The translations under genes were made by a program, and so were the position numbers. A stretch of 64,000 bases of DNA from Kiritimatiellia bacterium (GTDB taxonomy: Bacteria; Verrucomicrobiota; Kiritimatiellia; UBA8416; YA12-FULL-48-11), in NCBI GenBank assembly GCA_028716365.1, contig JAQUPZ010000004.1, positions 310,001 to 374,000 of the forward strand, read 5' to 3'. The notes below the pieces were generated by a model. That model was not told the DNA's origin. It saw only the letters and a program-made list of their open reading frames with translations, and did not search any database. Below, piece after piece: positions 1 to 9,459 of this stretch (position 1 is its first letter; every line of letters begins with the position of its first letter).

Positions 1-1221
1 GTCTGTCCATGGAGCAGCCCTCAGTTTGTCAAATACCGTATGACGGAATTTGTGGACAAGAAGTTGTCCAATTTGTGCGTATATGCACCACCACACAACC
101 GGATGTACGACTTTAATGTGACAGCAGCGGCAGAATGGTCATGGAACGCTCACGGACGTGACGAACGGGAATTCGCTGTTGCGTGGGCAACGCGACGAGG
201 TGTCAAGGATCCCGAAAAAGCGGCTGACTGGGCAGTCATGCTCGGCCCAGTGAGTTGGGACGTGTATGGATCAGGTGTTCCCTACCCGGCGTTCTTCGGC
301 TCTGCCGGAAATATGATCCGAAATCGTTCCAAGCCCATACTGGGCAAGAAAGGTATGTACCGTTACTTCCCACATGAGGAACATTTACAGGAAGACATCG
401 AAACATGCGACAAAGCCCTCAAACTGGCAACAAACCTTGATGATCCATGGATAATTGCAGAAACAAAAGTTGTTTCCGGATATGTCGCAATGCTTTCAAA
501 ACTTTATAACATTGCCACCATCATCTCCAAAAAAACTCCACCCACCGACGCCGAAAGACAAAACATAAGTCATGATCTGCTGGCCCTCGCGCAAGCCGGG
601 GTACAGGTTAATGAAGGTTTAAAAGCCTGGGAAGCCGCATCGCTGGATACAAAGGTTGGAGGCAGGCTGGCGGACACCATGGACATCACCGACCAGACGG
701 TCGCACAGGTCTCACAAGCCCTTTTGCTGTTCGGAATACGTAATCCGCTGGCACCGTACCTATCGCGCGAGATTGGTCAATACCACGACAATGATTTTGA
801 AGAAAAACAGTCTTTTCGCAAAACCATGAATGTCACTTCCGCGATTTCCAGACCAGGCACATACCAGGTAAAATTCACTCATACCGAAGGATATAACGGT
901 GCAACGGTATCGCGGGTGGCAATAGCATCGGCTCCAAAAGATAATACCAATCAACTGACGGAGATTGTTTTTGACAAACATCAGGGAGTAATCGGTTACA
1001 CCCCGAAAGATCCCATCTATTCACTTCCCATCACGACTCATGATGAAAGTCTGTCCTACTTCGTTCTTGCTGATATAAGTGGTGTAAAATCAAGTGATAA
1101 AATAGCCGAACGCCGCGGATGCAATGGCTCGATTACCTTCTGGAAGGTCAAACAACCTGGTGAGGAGATCAAAGAACTGCCACTATTGCCCATGTCGAAC
1201 GTAAAAAAGGCAGGCAAGTGA
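1..1221 (+). CDS. GH20-like glycoside hydrolase, C-terminal part (5' end outside window)
   Basis: The reading frame is open from the first base of the window, so this is the 3' part of a longer gene and the ATG at 40 is probably internal. About 406 codons are visible. The segment AAAEWSWNAHGRDEREFAVAWATRRG, split here as AAAEWSWNAHGR and DEREFAVAWATRRG, looks like the end of a TIM barrel followed by a helical region. It resembles the corresponding part of the GH20-like module of the 1676-residue protein at 48150-53180 (AECSWNAS and then a helix). From about codon 275 the sequence becomes beta-rich and could be an accessory sandwich domain. The catalytic residues, if any, lie upstream of the window. 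A large secreted enzyme follows after 65 bp in the same direction, which suggests a shared glycan-degradation transcript. GH20-like is an inference; GH84-like or another hexosaminidase clan is possible. Confidence 0.5.
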   Translation, partial: VCPWSSPQFVKYRMTEFVDKKLSNLCVYAPPHNRMYDFNVTAAAEWSWNAHGRDEREFAVAWATRRGVKDPEKAADWAVMLGPVSWDVYGSGVPYPAFFGSAGNMIRNRSKPILGKKGMYRYFPHEEHLQEDIETCDKALKLATNLDDPWIIAETKVVSGYVAMLSKLYNIATIISKKTPPTDAERQNISHDLLALAQAGVQVNEGLKAWEAASLDTKVGGRLADTMDITDQTVAQVSQALLLFGIRNPLAPYLSREIGQYHDNDFEEKQSFRKTMNVTSAISRPGTYQVKFTHTEGYNGATVSRVAIASAPKDNTNQLTEIVFDKHQGVIGYTPKDPIYSLPITTHDESLSYFVLADISGVKSSDKIAERRGCNGSITFWKVKQPGEEIKELPLLPMSNVKKAGK

Positions 1222-1286
1222 TCATATTACAAGCAACAATGTATCGAACCGACATTTTTTCATTGTGAACGAAAGGAATAATTCAA

Positions 1287-4200
1287 ATGAATATTATCAA
1301 AGTCACAAAAAGTTATCACATCACATGGTTAATCCTGATGATAATTGCGACTACTTCTGTCTTCGCCGCCAATGAAATCATTGGCAAACGTCCCTATGAA
1401 ATGGACTGGGCCGGACGAACACAGGACGCCAACCCGGCACTCGTAGATTTCGAGAATCTTGATGGCTGGACGGCTGAAGGCAAGAATATGGTTGTTAAAT
1501 TCGAACGCACCAGAGAACAACAGCTTTTTGGTGATTATGTTGGCAAATTGACTTACCGTGCCGTCACAAATGATCAGCGTTTAAGTTTTGGACCAGCCCA
1601 GCCAATCAAAATCACACAGCCCTTCGATGCCGTTACATGCTGGATATACGGCAATAACTGGGGATACGAAAGAAAGGGAAGAACACCGCCAGTAACAGTC
1701 AGTGTAATTTTCAACGACAGCAAAAACCGGCAGGTAACCGTGCGGCTTGTAACCGTAAACTGGAAGGAATGGCACCTGTGTCATGAACGTCTTACTCCCG
1801 AACAAACAGAAATGGTCAAGGATGGTGCAAGTTTTGTACGTTTTGAAATCAGTAATGCCCGACAGTTGGAAGACAAGTCATTGTATTTTGACAGTTTAGC
1901 AGTTTTTACAGAAAAATTTCCGGCATTAACTTTCGAACCGCGCCCGGAACGTGGTATTTCAATGTTCCCTGGCCAAACAACCGGCGCCAATACCGGCCCT
2001 GGTAAACTACCATTTCCAAACCGTTTACAAACAATTCTACCTGATAACCTGACAAAGAGATTTAAAACAAGCGTAATTCAAAAAGATGGCAGTTTTATTT
2101 TCACATACAAGGGTTCCGATGGAAAACTGATATACACACTAACCCCAAAAACCGGTACTTTTGGTGATGTTACCGTGCAATGGCGTGGCCGTGGCAATCC
2201 TGTTCGGCCATGTGTTGACGGTGGAGTATATCTGGGCGATAAAGCCGTTTTGCCAGAAAGAATCGAACCTATTGGTACACCACAATTAAATAACAACGAG
2301 GTAATCACACGTTACAAAGTGACACTGACCGGAGAGTCAGCGGAAGTCAGCTATACCTGGCGGTTGTGGAACAAGTCGCTGGTAGTCGACACCATTGCGC
2401 ATGGCGGACTGGTCAGTGAAGTTCGGTATGGTCATGCAGAAAATGTTGAGAACCCGCGACTCGTAACGAATCCCTATTATCATTATGGTTACGGTGCTGA
2501 CCGTCCTGGAGTTGTCGTCGCCGGACCTGTCGACAAACCTCTGTTTATAACCGGCAACACTGACTGGTATCTTTCCAATGCTTCGACACCGTTCGGCATT
2601 CATACAATCAAGGATGGCAAAGCTACTTACCAGGGTGGTACGCGGTACATCCACAAAACGAACGGTAAACGAAACGACGTTTACGAACGTTTCTTTATAA
2701 CAGTTTCGACGCGTTATGAAGAAATTTTACCAACTTTGCCCAATCCAAAGTCACCTCACATGAACGTTGCAGGAACACATGTCTGGCGTGCGCATGGCGC
2801 AGGTAACCGCACAAATGATGCCGCACATTGGAGCAATGTCTGGCGTTACGGCATGCGTGAATGCGTTATCACCGATCACGAAACAGGCTGGCGTGATAGC
2901 GGAGAGAGTTTCACTTTCCGGACAAGGCCAGCACCCGGCAAGGGCGGTGATCAGGGACAGTACGATTATGCGCGTCTGATGCAGGACAAACTCGGTTTTA
3001 TTTACGGTCCTTACAATAATTTCACCGATTTCGCTCCAGTCAATGAATACTGGAACTTTGATATGGTGAGCCGCACACCTGATAATCAACTGGCAAATGC
3101 GTGGATGCGTTGTTATGCGCCCAAACCTGCACGCGCGGTTGAATACTGTGCCAGACTTGCGCCAGAGATCCAGAAGAAGTTTAAATTCAGCACAGCTTAT
3201 TGTGATGTACATACCGCGGTTGCACCATGGGACCGCGTTGATTATGACACACGTGTGCCCGGTGCCGGCACTTTCGCCGCAACATTTTACAGTTATGGCG
3301 AGATCATGTTGCACCAGAAAAAAGCGTGGCAGGGTCCGGTTTATTCAGAGGGCAATCATCACCTCTATTACTCCGGCTTGACCGACGGCAACTATGCCCA
3401 GGACCGCGGTTATGATATTCCTGACATGCCGTGGCTGGTGGACCTTGATCTGCGTAAAATGCATGACTTGTGCTGTAACTTCGGCATGGGTAATCTGGAA
3501 ATGTTCTATGGCCGCGATGAAGACCAAGGCAACACGCCGGAAGAAAAAAATGCGTATATCGACAGGTTTCTGGCAGCCACGGTTGCATTTGGACATCCAG
3601 GTTTTCTAGTCTTCGACGGAGGATTCCATAACGTTTTACGCAGTTACTTCATGTTACAGCAACTGCACAGTAGTTATACACTCGCCAACGCATTAGACAT
3701 TCGTTATGCGAATGCCGGGGGCAAGTTACTCGATACCTCCTCTGCCATCGCATCTGGTGACTACAAACGTTCTCAACTTGTCACACGATATTCCAATGGT
3801 ACCGTTACTGTGGTCAATGGCAGTCGTACCGAACGTCTAAAGGTAAAAATTGACGGGCAGAATCTCGACCTGCCGCCAAACGGCTATGCGGGCTGGACAA
3901 AAGATCGTTCCATTAATGTACTCAGTAGTGATGTATCAGGCTACCGCAGTGATTATGCCGAGACGCCGGCATATATCTATATTGATGGTCGCGGACATTT
4001 TACCCGCCACGACAAGGCGGCAGGCAATGGAATTGGAATATGTCGATTACTTCCAAACAACCAATACGAAATTATCCTTTATCAAAATGCAGATTGTGGA
4101 TTCAAAATTAAGGCGGCCAAAGCTGTCGCACTGGACAAAGACAACAAGGAACTTGGTCCGGCACAGTTACGGGTTTCGCGGGATTATACCTACGTAATCC

Positions 4201-5663
4201 CGGTTCAAGGTGCATTCAGCTATCTATTGACAGGCACAGATGACGACATACCTGCCAAAAACCTGACTAGTGCGCGCGATCAAGTGGTACCGGGCGAAAC
4301 TGTTACTGTCAAAGGCAAACAGAAACATACGGTACAGATCCCTGCAGATGCCAAGGTCGGTCAGCGTATCTGGCAGGAATTCGAGGAATCATGGATTGAT
4401 TTCACAGTGGTACCGCTAACCGGCACCACTGTGACCCTAGCAGATAATAATAATCTTAAATTGCGGATGGTCAGCAACCTGCCTGCGAGGGAAAATGTAC
4501 AAATTAACGTTCTAGAATACAAACAAGAGGTCAATCTCAAACCAGGACAATATCGCGAAGTAATGATCAACATGGGTGAACCGAAATGTGAAGACGCAAT
4601 ATTATTGAGCATCAACCTTCATGCGGGAAACCTGTTACAAAAAATCGAGCGAGGATTAAGGACAGTCTGCGCACCAATCATCACAGCGCAATTACCAACC
4701 CATTACGGCACCGGCATCGGACTGCGAGACAAACCTGAAACAGCAGATTTTGGAGACACCCGCGGTTACGTGGCAACACACCCCACAACATGCGCGGGCA
4801 CAGCCAAACCCGGTTTTTTCATGCATCCTCCTTACGTTGGCGCCACTGGTTACTGTTTTGCACTGTATGATGCAATAATGCTTCCAAAAAATATACCTAG
4901 CGCTTTTCGAGCAATGGTTGGCAAGGCTGACGGTAGCGATACGGGTGATGGTATACTTTACAAGGTGGCCGTCATAGATGCATTGGGCAAAAGCACCATT
5001 GTGACCGAGAAAACCGTACTACATCACAAGTGGTTCCCCATAGAAGCTGACCTGACGCAATGGGCAGGACAGAAAATTCGAATCAAACTTATTTCAGACG
5101 TCGGCCCAAAGAACAATTCCTCCGGCGATTGGGCATGTTGGGCAGAAATGAAGTTTCAGAGTCTGCGACCAGTTCTAACGCGCATTCTGGAACCCGGCGG
5201 AGAACAGTACCGCCGTGAACTTCCACCATTTCCGTTACAAGGGATATCGCTTGAAGAAATCAGGAAGGCAAGAAAAGGATTGTTACATTATGATGGTCTC
5301 GGTTTTTCCGGTAACGGCCATTACGGCTGTTTTGCGGTACTAAACGAAATCAATATGGGTTTTATGAATCCTGCCGGCGGTACTGAAGGAAAAGATATCT
5401 GGGCGAAAAATATAACTATAACACTGACACCTGAAGCAATTGCCAAGTTAGATCGGCGTAATGTCCTGAGTATACTGAATCCAAATCATGACTGTTTTAA
5501 AATCCGCCGTTTTTGGCTGGAACTGGAACTTGCGGATGGACGGAAAGTATCATCCGACATCGCCGCGGTGACTTTCACTCAGCCACCTGAATGGCCTTAT
5601 GCCGAGGGTATACTGGTACCACAGGACAACAAAATTGAAGTTGATCTGTGGTTCAACCTGTAA
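1287..5663 (+). CDS. Large secreted putative glycoside hydrolase with C-terminal NPCBM-like domain
   Basis: 1458 residues. A signal peptide is clear (LILMIIATTSVFAANE), so the protein acts in the periplasm or outside. AAAGGAA precedes the ATG at a good distance. Residues about 30-210 look like a carbohydrate-binding beta-sandwich and 215-480 like a second beta domain. About 490-830 looks like a catalytic barrel with YCDVHTAVAPWDR (Asp640) and GPVYSEGNHH (Glu688) at spacings suitable for a nucleophile and an acid/base. After several beta-rich segments, about 1141-1291 resembles an NPCBM-type module (FRAMVGKADGSDTGDG...YKVAVID). The overall plan recalls GH101-like or DUF5696-like endo-acting enzymes on O-glycans, but I cannot assign a CAZy family with confidence. 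It ends 12 bp from the convergent ispG stop, with no room for a separate terminator. Confidence 0.6.
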   Translation: MNIIKVTKSYHITWLILMIIATTSVFAANEIIGKRPYEMDWAGRTQDANPALVDFENLDGWTAEGKNMVVKFERTREQQLFGDYVGKLTYRAVTNDQRLSFGPAQPIKITQPFDAVTCWIYGNNWGYERKGRTPPVTVSVIFNDSKNRQVTVRLVTVNWKEWHLCHERLTPEQTEMVKDGASFVRFEISNARQLEDKSLYFDSLAVFTEKFPALTFEPRPERGISMFPGQTTGANTGPGKLPFPNRLQTILPDNLTKRFKTSVIQKDGSFIFTYKGSDGKLIYTLTPKTGTFGDVTVQWRGRGNPVRPCVDGGVYLGDKAVLPERIEPIGTPQLNNNEVITRYKVTLTGESAEVSYTWRLWNKSLVVDTIAHGGLVSEVRYGHAENVENPRLVTNPYYHYGYGADRPGVVVAGPVDKPLFITGNTDWYLSNASTPFGIHTIKDGKATYQGGTRYIHKTNGKRNDVYERFFITVSTRYEEILPTLPNPKSPHMNVAGTHVWRAHGAGNRTNDAAHWSNVWRYGMRECVITDHETGWRDSGESFTFRTRPAPGKGGDQGQYDYARLMQDKLGFIYGPYNNFTDFAPVNEYWNFDMVSRTPDNQLANAWMRCYAPKPARAVEYCARLAPEIQKKFKFSTAYCDVHTAVAPWDRVDYDTRVPGAGTFAATFYSYGEIMLHQKKAWQGPVYSEGNHHLYYSGLTDGNYAQDRGYDIPDMPWLVDLDLRKMHDLCCNFGMGNLEMFYGRDEDQGNTPEEKNAYIDRFLAATVAFGHPGFLVFDGGFHNVLRSYFMLQQLHSSYTLANALDIRYANAGGKLLDTSSAIASGDYKRSQLVTRYSNGTVTVVNGSRTERLKVKIDGQNLDLPPNGYAGWTKDRSINVLSSDVSGYRSDYAETPAYIYIDGRGHFTRHDKAAGNGIGICRLLPNNQYEIILYQNADCGFKIKAAKAVALDKDNKELGPAQLRVSRDYTYVIPVQGAFSYLLTGTDDDIPAKNLTSARDQVVPGETVTVKGKQKHTVQIPADAKVGQRIWQEFEESWIDFTVVPLTGTTVTLADNNNLKLRMVSNLPARENVQINVLEYKQEVNLKPGQYREVMINMGEPKCEDAILLSINLHAGNLLQKIERGLRTVCAPIITAQLPTHYGTGIGLRDKPETADFGDTRGYVATHPTTCAGTAKPGFFMHPPYVGATGYCFALYDAIMLPKNIPSAFRAMVGKADGSDTGDGILYKVAVIDALGKSTIVTEKTVLHHKWFPIEADLTQWAGQKIRIKLISDVGPKNNSSGDWACWAEMKFQSLRPVLTRILEPGGEQYRRELPPFPLQGISLEEIRKARKGLLHYDGLGFSGNGHYGCFAVLNEINMGFMNPAGGTEGKDIWAKNITITLTPEAIAKLDRRNVLSILNPNHDCFKIRRFWLELELADGRKVSSDIAAVTFTQPPEWPYAEGILVPQDNKIEVDLWFNL

Positions 5664-5675
5664 ACGTAATTGGAA

Positions 5676-6755
5676 TCAGCGCCGCCATTTTCGGACCGCA
5701 TCCATAATGGCTTTTAATGCCTGTGCTTCCGTAACAGTCTTGATTTGTTTACCGTGCAGGTATAATGCAAACTTACCATTACCACCTGCAACGGCAATAT
5801 CAGCATCCTTTGCTTCACCCGGCCCATTCACCATACAACCCATTACGGCCACAATCGGTTTTGCCGTTTTCGGATACTGTCTGAAGTATTTATCCATCTC
5901 CTCTTCAACACGACCAGCCAGAGAAACCACATCAACCTGTATTCGTCCACAGGTTGGACATGAAATTACCGATGGGCCGGGTTCTCTTAAACCAAGGCTT
6001 CTCAATAATTCCAGACCGACACGCACTTCTTTTGCAGGTACGTCAGTGAGCGATACACGGATTGTGTCGCCAATCCCTTCTGCAAGAAGAATACCCATTG
6101 CCACGCTTGAACGTACAGTTCCAGCCATAAATGTACCTGCCTCGGTCACACCAAGATGAAGAGGGTACTTCGTTTTCTTTGCAAGCAGACGATATGCATC
6201 AACGGTACGCGCCACGTCGGAAGCCTTGACAGAAATCTTGATCCGGTCATACCCGAAATCTTCAATCAGCTGGACATTTCTTACTGCACTTTCAACAAGA
6301 GCAGGCGGGGTTGCACCTTTGTATTTTCGAAGAATATCCTTCTCGACCGAACCGCTGTTCACCCCCACTCTGATCGCAACCCCCCATTTCCTGGCTGCCT
6401 CAACCACCTGTTTCAGTTTGTCTGGTCCGCCAAGGTTACCCGGATTGATTCTTATACCATCCGCACCACCCTTTAAAGCCTCCAAGGCCAGGGAATAATC
6501 GAAATGAATATCCGCAACAAGAGGAACGCGGACATGCTTCCTGATTTTTGCGAATGCTTTTGCGGCTTCCATGTCCGGGATGGCAAGGCGTACTATGTCA
6601 CAACCAAGTTCTTCAAGTTCGCGGATTTGAGTTACAGTTGCCCGGACGTTGCGGGTATCGGTCTTGGTCATCGTCTGGACACTGACTGATGCGTCCCCAC
6701 CAATAGCGACATCGCCAACATTAATTTGTCTTGTGGAATGACGGGAGATTTTCAT
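5676..6755 (-). CDS. ispG: 4-hydroxy-3-methylbut-2-enyl diphosphate synthase (IspG/GcpE)
   Basis: 359 residues, the usual length of the short bacterial form without the plant/chlamydial insertion. It converts methylerythritol cyclodiphosphate to HMBPP in the penultimate step of the MEP isoprenoid pathway, using a [4Fe-4S] cluster. The N-terminal TIM barrel starts SVQTMTKTDTRNVRAT and contains GADGIRINPGNLG and the GVNSGSVEKD segment. The C-terminal cluster-binding part has CPTCGR and GCMVNGPGEAKDADI, which supply the three conserved cysteines and the adjacent glutamate. The ATG overlaps the rseP stop as ATGA, so translation is probably coupled. The upstream gene dxr encodes the first committed enzyme of the same pathway. 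It is the last gene of the block and converges with the gene ending at 5663. Confidence 0.97.
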   Translation of the reverse strand: MKISRHSTRQINVGDVAIGGDASVSVQTMTKTDTRNVRATVTQIRELEELGCDIVRLAIPDMEAAKAFAKIRKHVRVPLVADIHFDYSLALEALKGGADGIRINPGNLGGPDKLKQVVEAARKWGVAIRVGVNSGSVEKDILRKYKGATPPALVESAVRNVQLIEDFGYDRIKISVKASDVARTVDAYRLLAKKTKYPLHLGVTEAGTFMAGTVRSSVAMGILLAEGIGDTIRVSLTDVPAKEVRVGLELLRSLGLREPGPSVISCPTCGRIQVDVVSLAGRVEEEMDKYFRQYPKTAKPIVAVMGCMVNGPGEAKDADIAVAGGNGKFALYLHGKQIKTVTEAQALKAIMDAVRKWRR

Positions 6756-8248
6756 TTTTCGCTGTTTGTACCGCTTTTTACGGGCTGTACAGTAGTTTTT
6801 GTCGAATTAGTCTCAAGATTATCACCCTTCGAACGGCTCATCATACTCTTCATCATTTTCCTTGCCGGAGTCATTCTATCCATATCACGGATACTTATGA
6901 ATACAGCAAAAGCTAAAAACATTATCACGAACACATTCACCAGCACGTTGACAATCTTCGGACTGACAGGTCTTCTCGTGATCACTTCCCACAACGAGAA
7001 CATTATATGACCGCCATCCAGAACCGGAATTGGCAGCAGATTCAATATGGCAAGGTTTATATTCAACAGTCCCGTGAACCATATGGCCAGCATGATACTG
7101 GCTTTCACTATGTACCAGTAACTGATCATGATTGCCACTGGTCCGCCGACCCCGCTCGCAGCAGCTTTTGCCTGCTTGGGTGTGGCAATCGCCTTGAGAA
7201 AGCGAAAAACAGCCGTGGCATGTTCCCTTAATTGTTCACTGGGGAGTGGCTTGATAACCGTATCAACATCAATAGCAACCATGTTCCATGTTATTCCGAT
7301 TCTTACACGACTTGTCGACTCGTCATATACGGGCCTTACCTTCATTAACTGCACAACACGTTTACCGGCAATAACACGGCTGACCTTGATAGGAACATCC
7401 TGATCTTTGTACTCATTAATAAGATCGACAAAATGCTCCATGCTGAATACTGGCCCGCTGGCAAAACCAATTATTACATCGCCGCTCTTTAACCCAGCCT
7501 TATCCGCACTCATACCCGGTTCAACAGAGAGAATACTGCATAATCCCAGGCCGCGTACACCAGCAACCGTCTGTTCTCCAAACAATCCCTTTTCTGTGGG
7601 AACCGTAAGGGTTTTCTCTGTCCGATCAGTTATCGACTTGGCGCACACCACAACCTCATTATGAAGCGCAGCCTCCATAACAAATTCACGCCAGTTCTTT
7701 GCCGTAATACCATTTACCGAAATGATCTCATCACCGGTTCTCAGTCCCAGCTGATAGGCTTTACAGTCTTTTTTAACATGGCCAATAACCGGACTTCGTT
7801 CAGCCGGACCCGCAGGCATGCCTATAAGATAAACCATCCATGCGATTATTACGGCCAAGATGATGTTCCCTGCCGCACCTGCCAGCGCAACAATGATTTT
7901 CTTCCAAGGCGCAATTGCGGGGTATTTTTTTTGCAGCTCTTCACCATCTTTCTTCTGGTCATCTTTCTTCTGGTCTTCGGCGCCAGTCTGAATCGTCGAC
8001 ATTCCGGTTGGATCAAGCTGCGGCAGCGCTACATATCCGCCAAACGGGATCCATCCGATCTTATATACAATTCCGTTATATTTCCTTTTCCAGATGGCAG
8101 GACCAAAACCTATTGAAAAAACTTCGACCACGAACCCCAACCATCTTGCAGCAATATAATGGCCGAACTCATGGACAAAAATAGTCATACCGAGCAGGAA
8201 AATTAAAATCGGACCAATATAAATAGAGTTAATCCCTTCAACTATCAT
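6752..8248 (-). CDS. rseP: RIP metalloprotease RseP (site-2 protease)
   Basis: 498 residues from the ATG at 8248, chosen because AAAGGAGAG lies just upstream and because it forms an ATGA overlap with the dxr stop. A longer frame to 8278 has no such support. This is an inner-membrane zinc protease that cuts membrane-embedded substrates, classically anti-sigma factors. The first membrane segment carries HEFGH (residues 26-30). Two PDZ-like regions follow (GLRTGDEIISVNG and GLKSGDVIIGF). The third metal ligand motif is in NLLPIPVLDGGH near the C-terminal membrane helix. A lysine-rich cytoplasmic insert with a tandem DQKKD repeat lies around residues 90-105 and explains part of the extra length over the roughly 450-residue E. 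coli protein. The charged tail after the last helix is about 40 residues. Confidence 0.95.
   Translation of the reverse strand: MIVEGINSIYIGPILIFLLGMTIFVHEFGHYIAARWLGFVVEVFSIGFGPAIWKRKYNGIVYKIGWIPFGGYVALPQLDPTGMSTIQTGAEDQKKDDQKKDGEELQKKYPAIAPWKKIIVALAGAAGNIILAVIIAWMVYLIGMPAGPAERSPVIGHVKKDCKAYQLGLRTGDEIISVNGITAKNWREFVMEAALHNEVVVCAKSITDRTEKTLTVPTEKGLFGEQTVAGVRGLGLCSILSVEPGMSADKAGLKSGDVIIGFASGPVFSMEHFVDLINEYKDQDVPIKVSRVIAGKRVVQLMKVRPVYDESTSRVRIGITWNMVAIDVDTVIKPLPSEQLREHATAVFRFLKAIATPKQAKAAASGVGGPVAIMISYWYIVKASIMLAIWFTGLLNINLAILNLLPIPVLDGGHIMFSLWEVITRRPVSPKIVNVLVNVFVIMFLAFAVFISIRDMDRMTPARKMMKSMMSRSKGDNLETNSTKTTVQPVKSGTNSEK
7945..7974 (-). repeat. 15-bp perfect tandem duplication in rseP
   Basis: CATCTTTCTTCTGGT occurs twice head to tail (7945-7959 and 7960-7974). 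On the coding strand it encodes two DQKKD units in a hydrophilic linker between the first membrane helix and the next one. It keeps the frame. It looks like a slipped-strand duplication tolerated in a disordered loop. Confidence 0.85.
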
Positions 8249-9459
8249 GAACTCTCCTTTGCAGTTCGCCGCGCCCACGTATCGGCATCAATGACCGTAT
8301 CAAGATCAGGATCCTTAATAATCCTGTGTTTTCTCATTACCTTTTCCACCAAACGCCATATTCCGGAAAACCGGATTTCCTTTTTCAGAAATTTCTGTAC
8401 CGCAATTTCATTCGCCGCATTAAGCACCGCCGGCATTGTTCCTCCGCGTTTTGCCGCCTCCCTGGCCAACAACAGGCACGGAAACCTTGCTTCATCCGGC
8501 TCCATAAACGTAAGCTTTTCAGTCTTCGCCAAGTTAAGCGGCGGTAACCCTGTATCCAGTCGTTCAGGATAAGTCAATGCATACTGAATGGCATATCGCA
8601 TATCCGGTACACTCATCTGGGCAACCACAACACCATCATTAAACTCAACCATGGAATGTACAATACTCTCAGGATGTACAAGAACTTCGATCCGGTCAAC
8701 AGGTACACTAAAAAGCCAGTGTGCTTCCATTATTTCCAAGCCTTTATTCATAAGGGTTGCAGAATCAATTGTCACCTTTTTTCCCATATCCCAGGTTGGA
8801 TGTGCCAGTGCCTGTCGAACCGTCACTTTATTAAAATCAACAGCTTTCTCTACAAACGGACCGCCGGAGGCTGTCAGAAGTATTTTTCTTACACCGCTCC
8901 CGTCTATCCTTCTACCGTAATCATGATTCTTTTTCCTATTAAGTTCTGAATGCTGAATATTGGACCCTTTCTTTATACCCTTGGCACTCAAACACTGAAA
9001 TATTGCGCTATGTTCGCTGTCTACCGGCAGGAGTAACGAACCTGATTTCGCACAAGCTTTGGTGACAACATCCCCGGCAGCAACAAGCACTTCCTTCGTG
9101 GCAAGTGCGATATCCGTTCCATTCCTTATCGCGGCCATAACCGGCTTCAAACCTGACAATCCCACTACTGCACAGAGTACAATATCCGCATCTGCCAAAC
9201 TCGCAAGTTCGTTTACGCCAGAAGGGCCATGATGAACCATAATTCCGCTTGGAGCCTTCAAAGCACATGCTTTGGCCTCACTGGGATCTGCTACTGCAAT
9301 ATGGCGAACATTGAATTGTTCAGCCTGCTTCAAAACAGCGCTGTAATTCTGTGAAACAGCCAGGCCGATCACCTTGAATTTTGAAGGGAGTGATTCGATT
9401 ACACGCAAAGCGTTTTTGCCAATCGAACCGGTACTGCCCAATATCACAATATTTTTCAT
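8245..9459 (-). CDS. dxr: 1-deoxy-D-xylulose 5-phosphate reductoisomerase
   Basis: 404 residues. It makes methylerythritol 4-phosphate from DXP using NADPH in the MEP pathway. The N-terminal Rossmann motif GSTGSIGKNALRVI, the substrate/metal segment LPVDSEHSAIFQCL, ASGGPF, the HPTWDMGKKVTIDSATLMNKGLE region (HPTWDMGKK then VTIDSATLMNKG) and HPESIVHSMVEF are all present. Between FQCL and ILLTASGGPF there are about 35 residues, whereas many homologues have about 10; the extra DNA (about 8897-8972) reads like a dispersed repeat retained in frame. E. coli also has a longer loop here, so the enzyme is probably active. Both ends overlap neighbours as ATGA (with cdsA at 9456-9459 and rseP at 8245-8248). 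Confidence 0.96.
   Translation of the reverse strand: MKNIVILGSTGSIGKNALRVIESLPSKFKVIGLAVSQNYSAVLKQAEQFNVRHIAVADPSEAKACALKAPSGIMVHHGPSGVNELASLADADIVLCAVVGLSGLKPVMAAIRNGTDIALATKEVLVAAGDVVTKACAKSGSLLLPVDSEHSAIFQCLSAKGIKKGSNIQHSELNRKKNHDYGRRIDGSGVRKILLTASGGPFVEKAVDFNKVTVRQALAHPTWDMGKKVTIDSATLMNKGLEIMEAHWLFSVPVDRIEVLVHPESIVHSMVEFNDGVVVAQMSVPDMRYAIQYALTYPERLDTGLPPLNLAKTEKLTFMEPDEARFPCLLLAREAAKRGGTMPAVLNAANEIAVQKFLKKEIRFSGIWRLVEKVMRKHRIIKDPDLDTVIDADTWARRTAKESS

Noticed and set aside
2751..3314. 187-codon open frame antisense to the large secreted enzyme
   Set aside because: Low-complexity, Cys- and Ile-rich translation with no ribosome-binding site; it mirrors a well-supported gene.
5599..6159. 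186-codon plus-strand open frame over ispG
   Set aside because: It lies opposite the conserved 3' half of ispG and has no family features.
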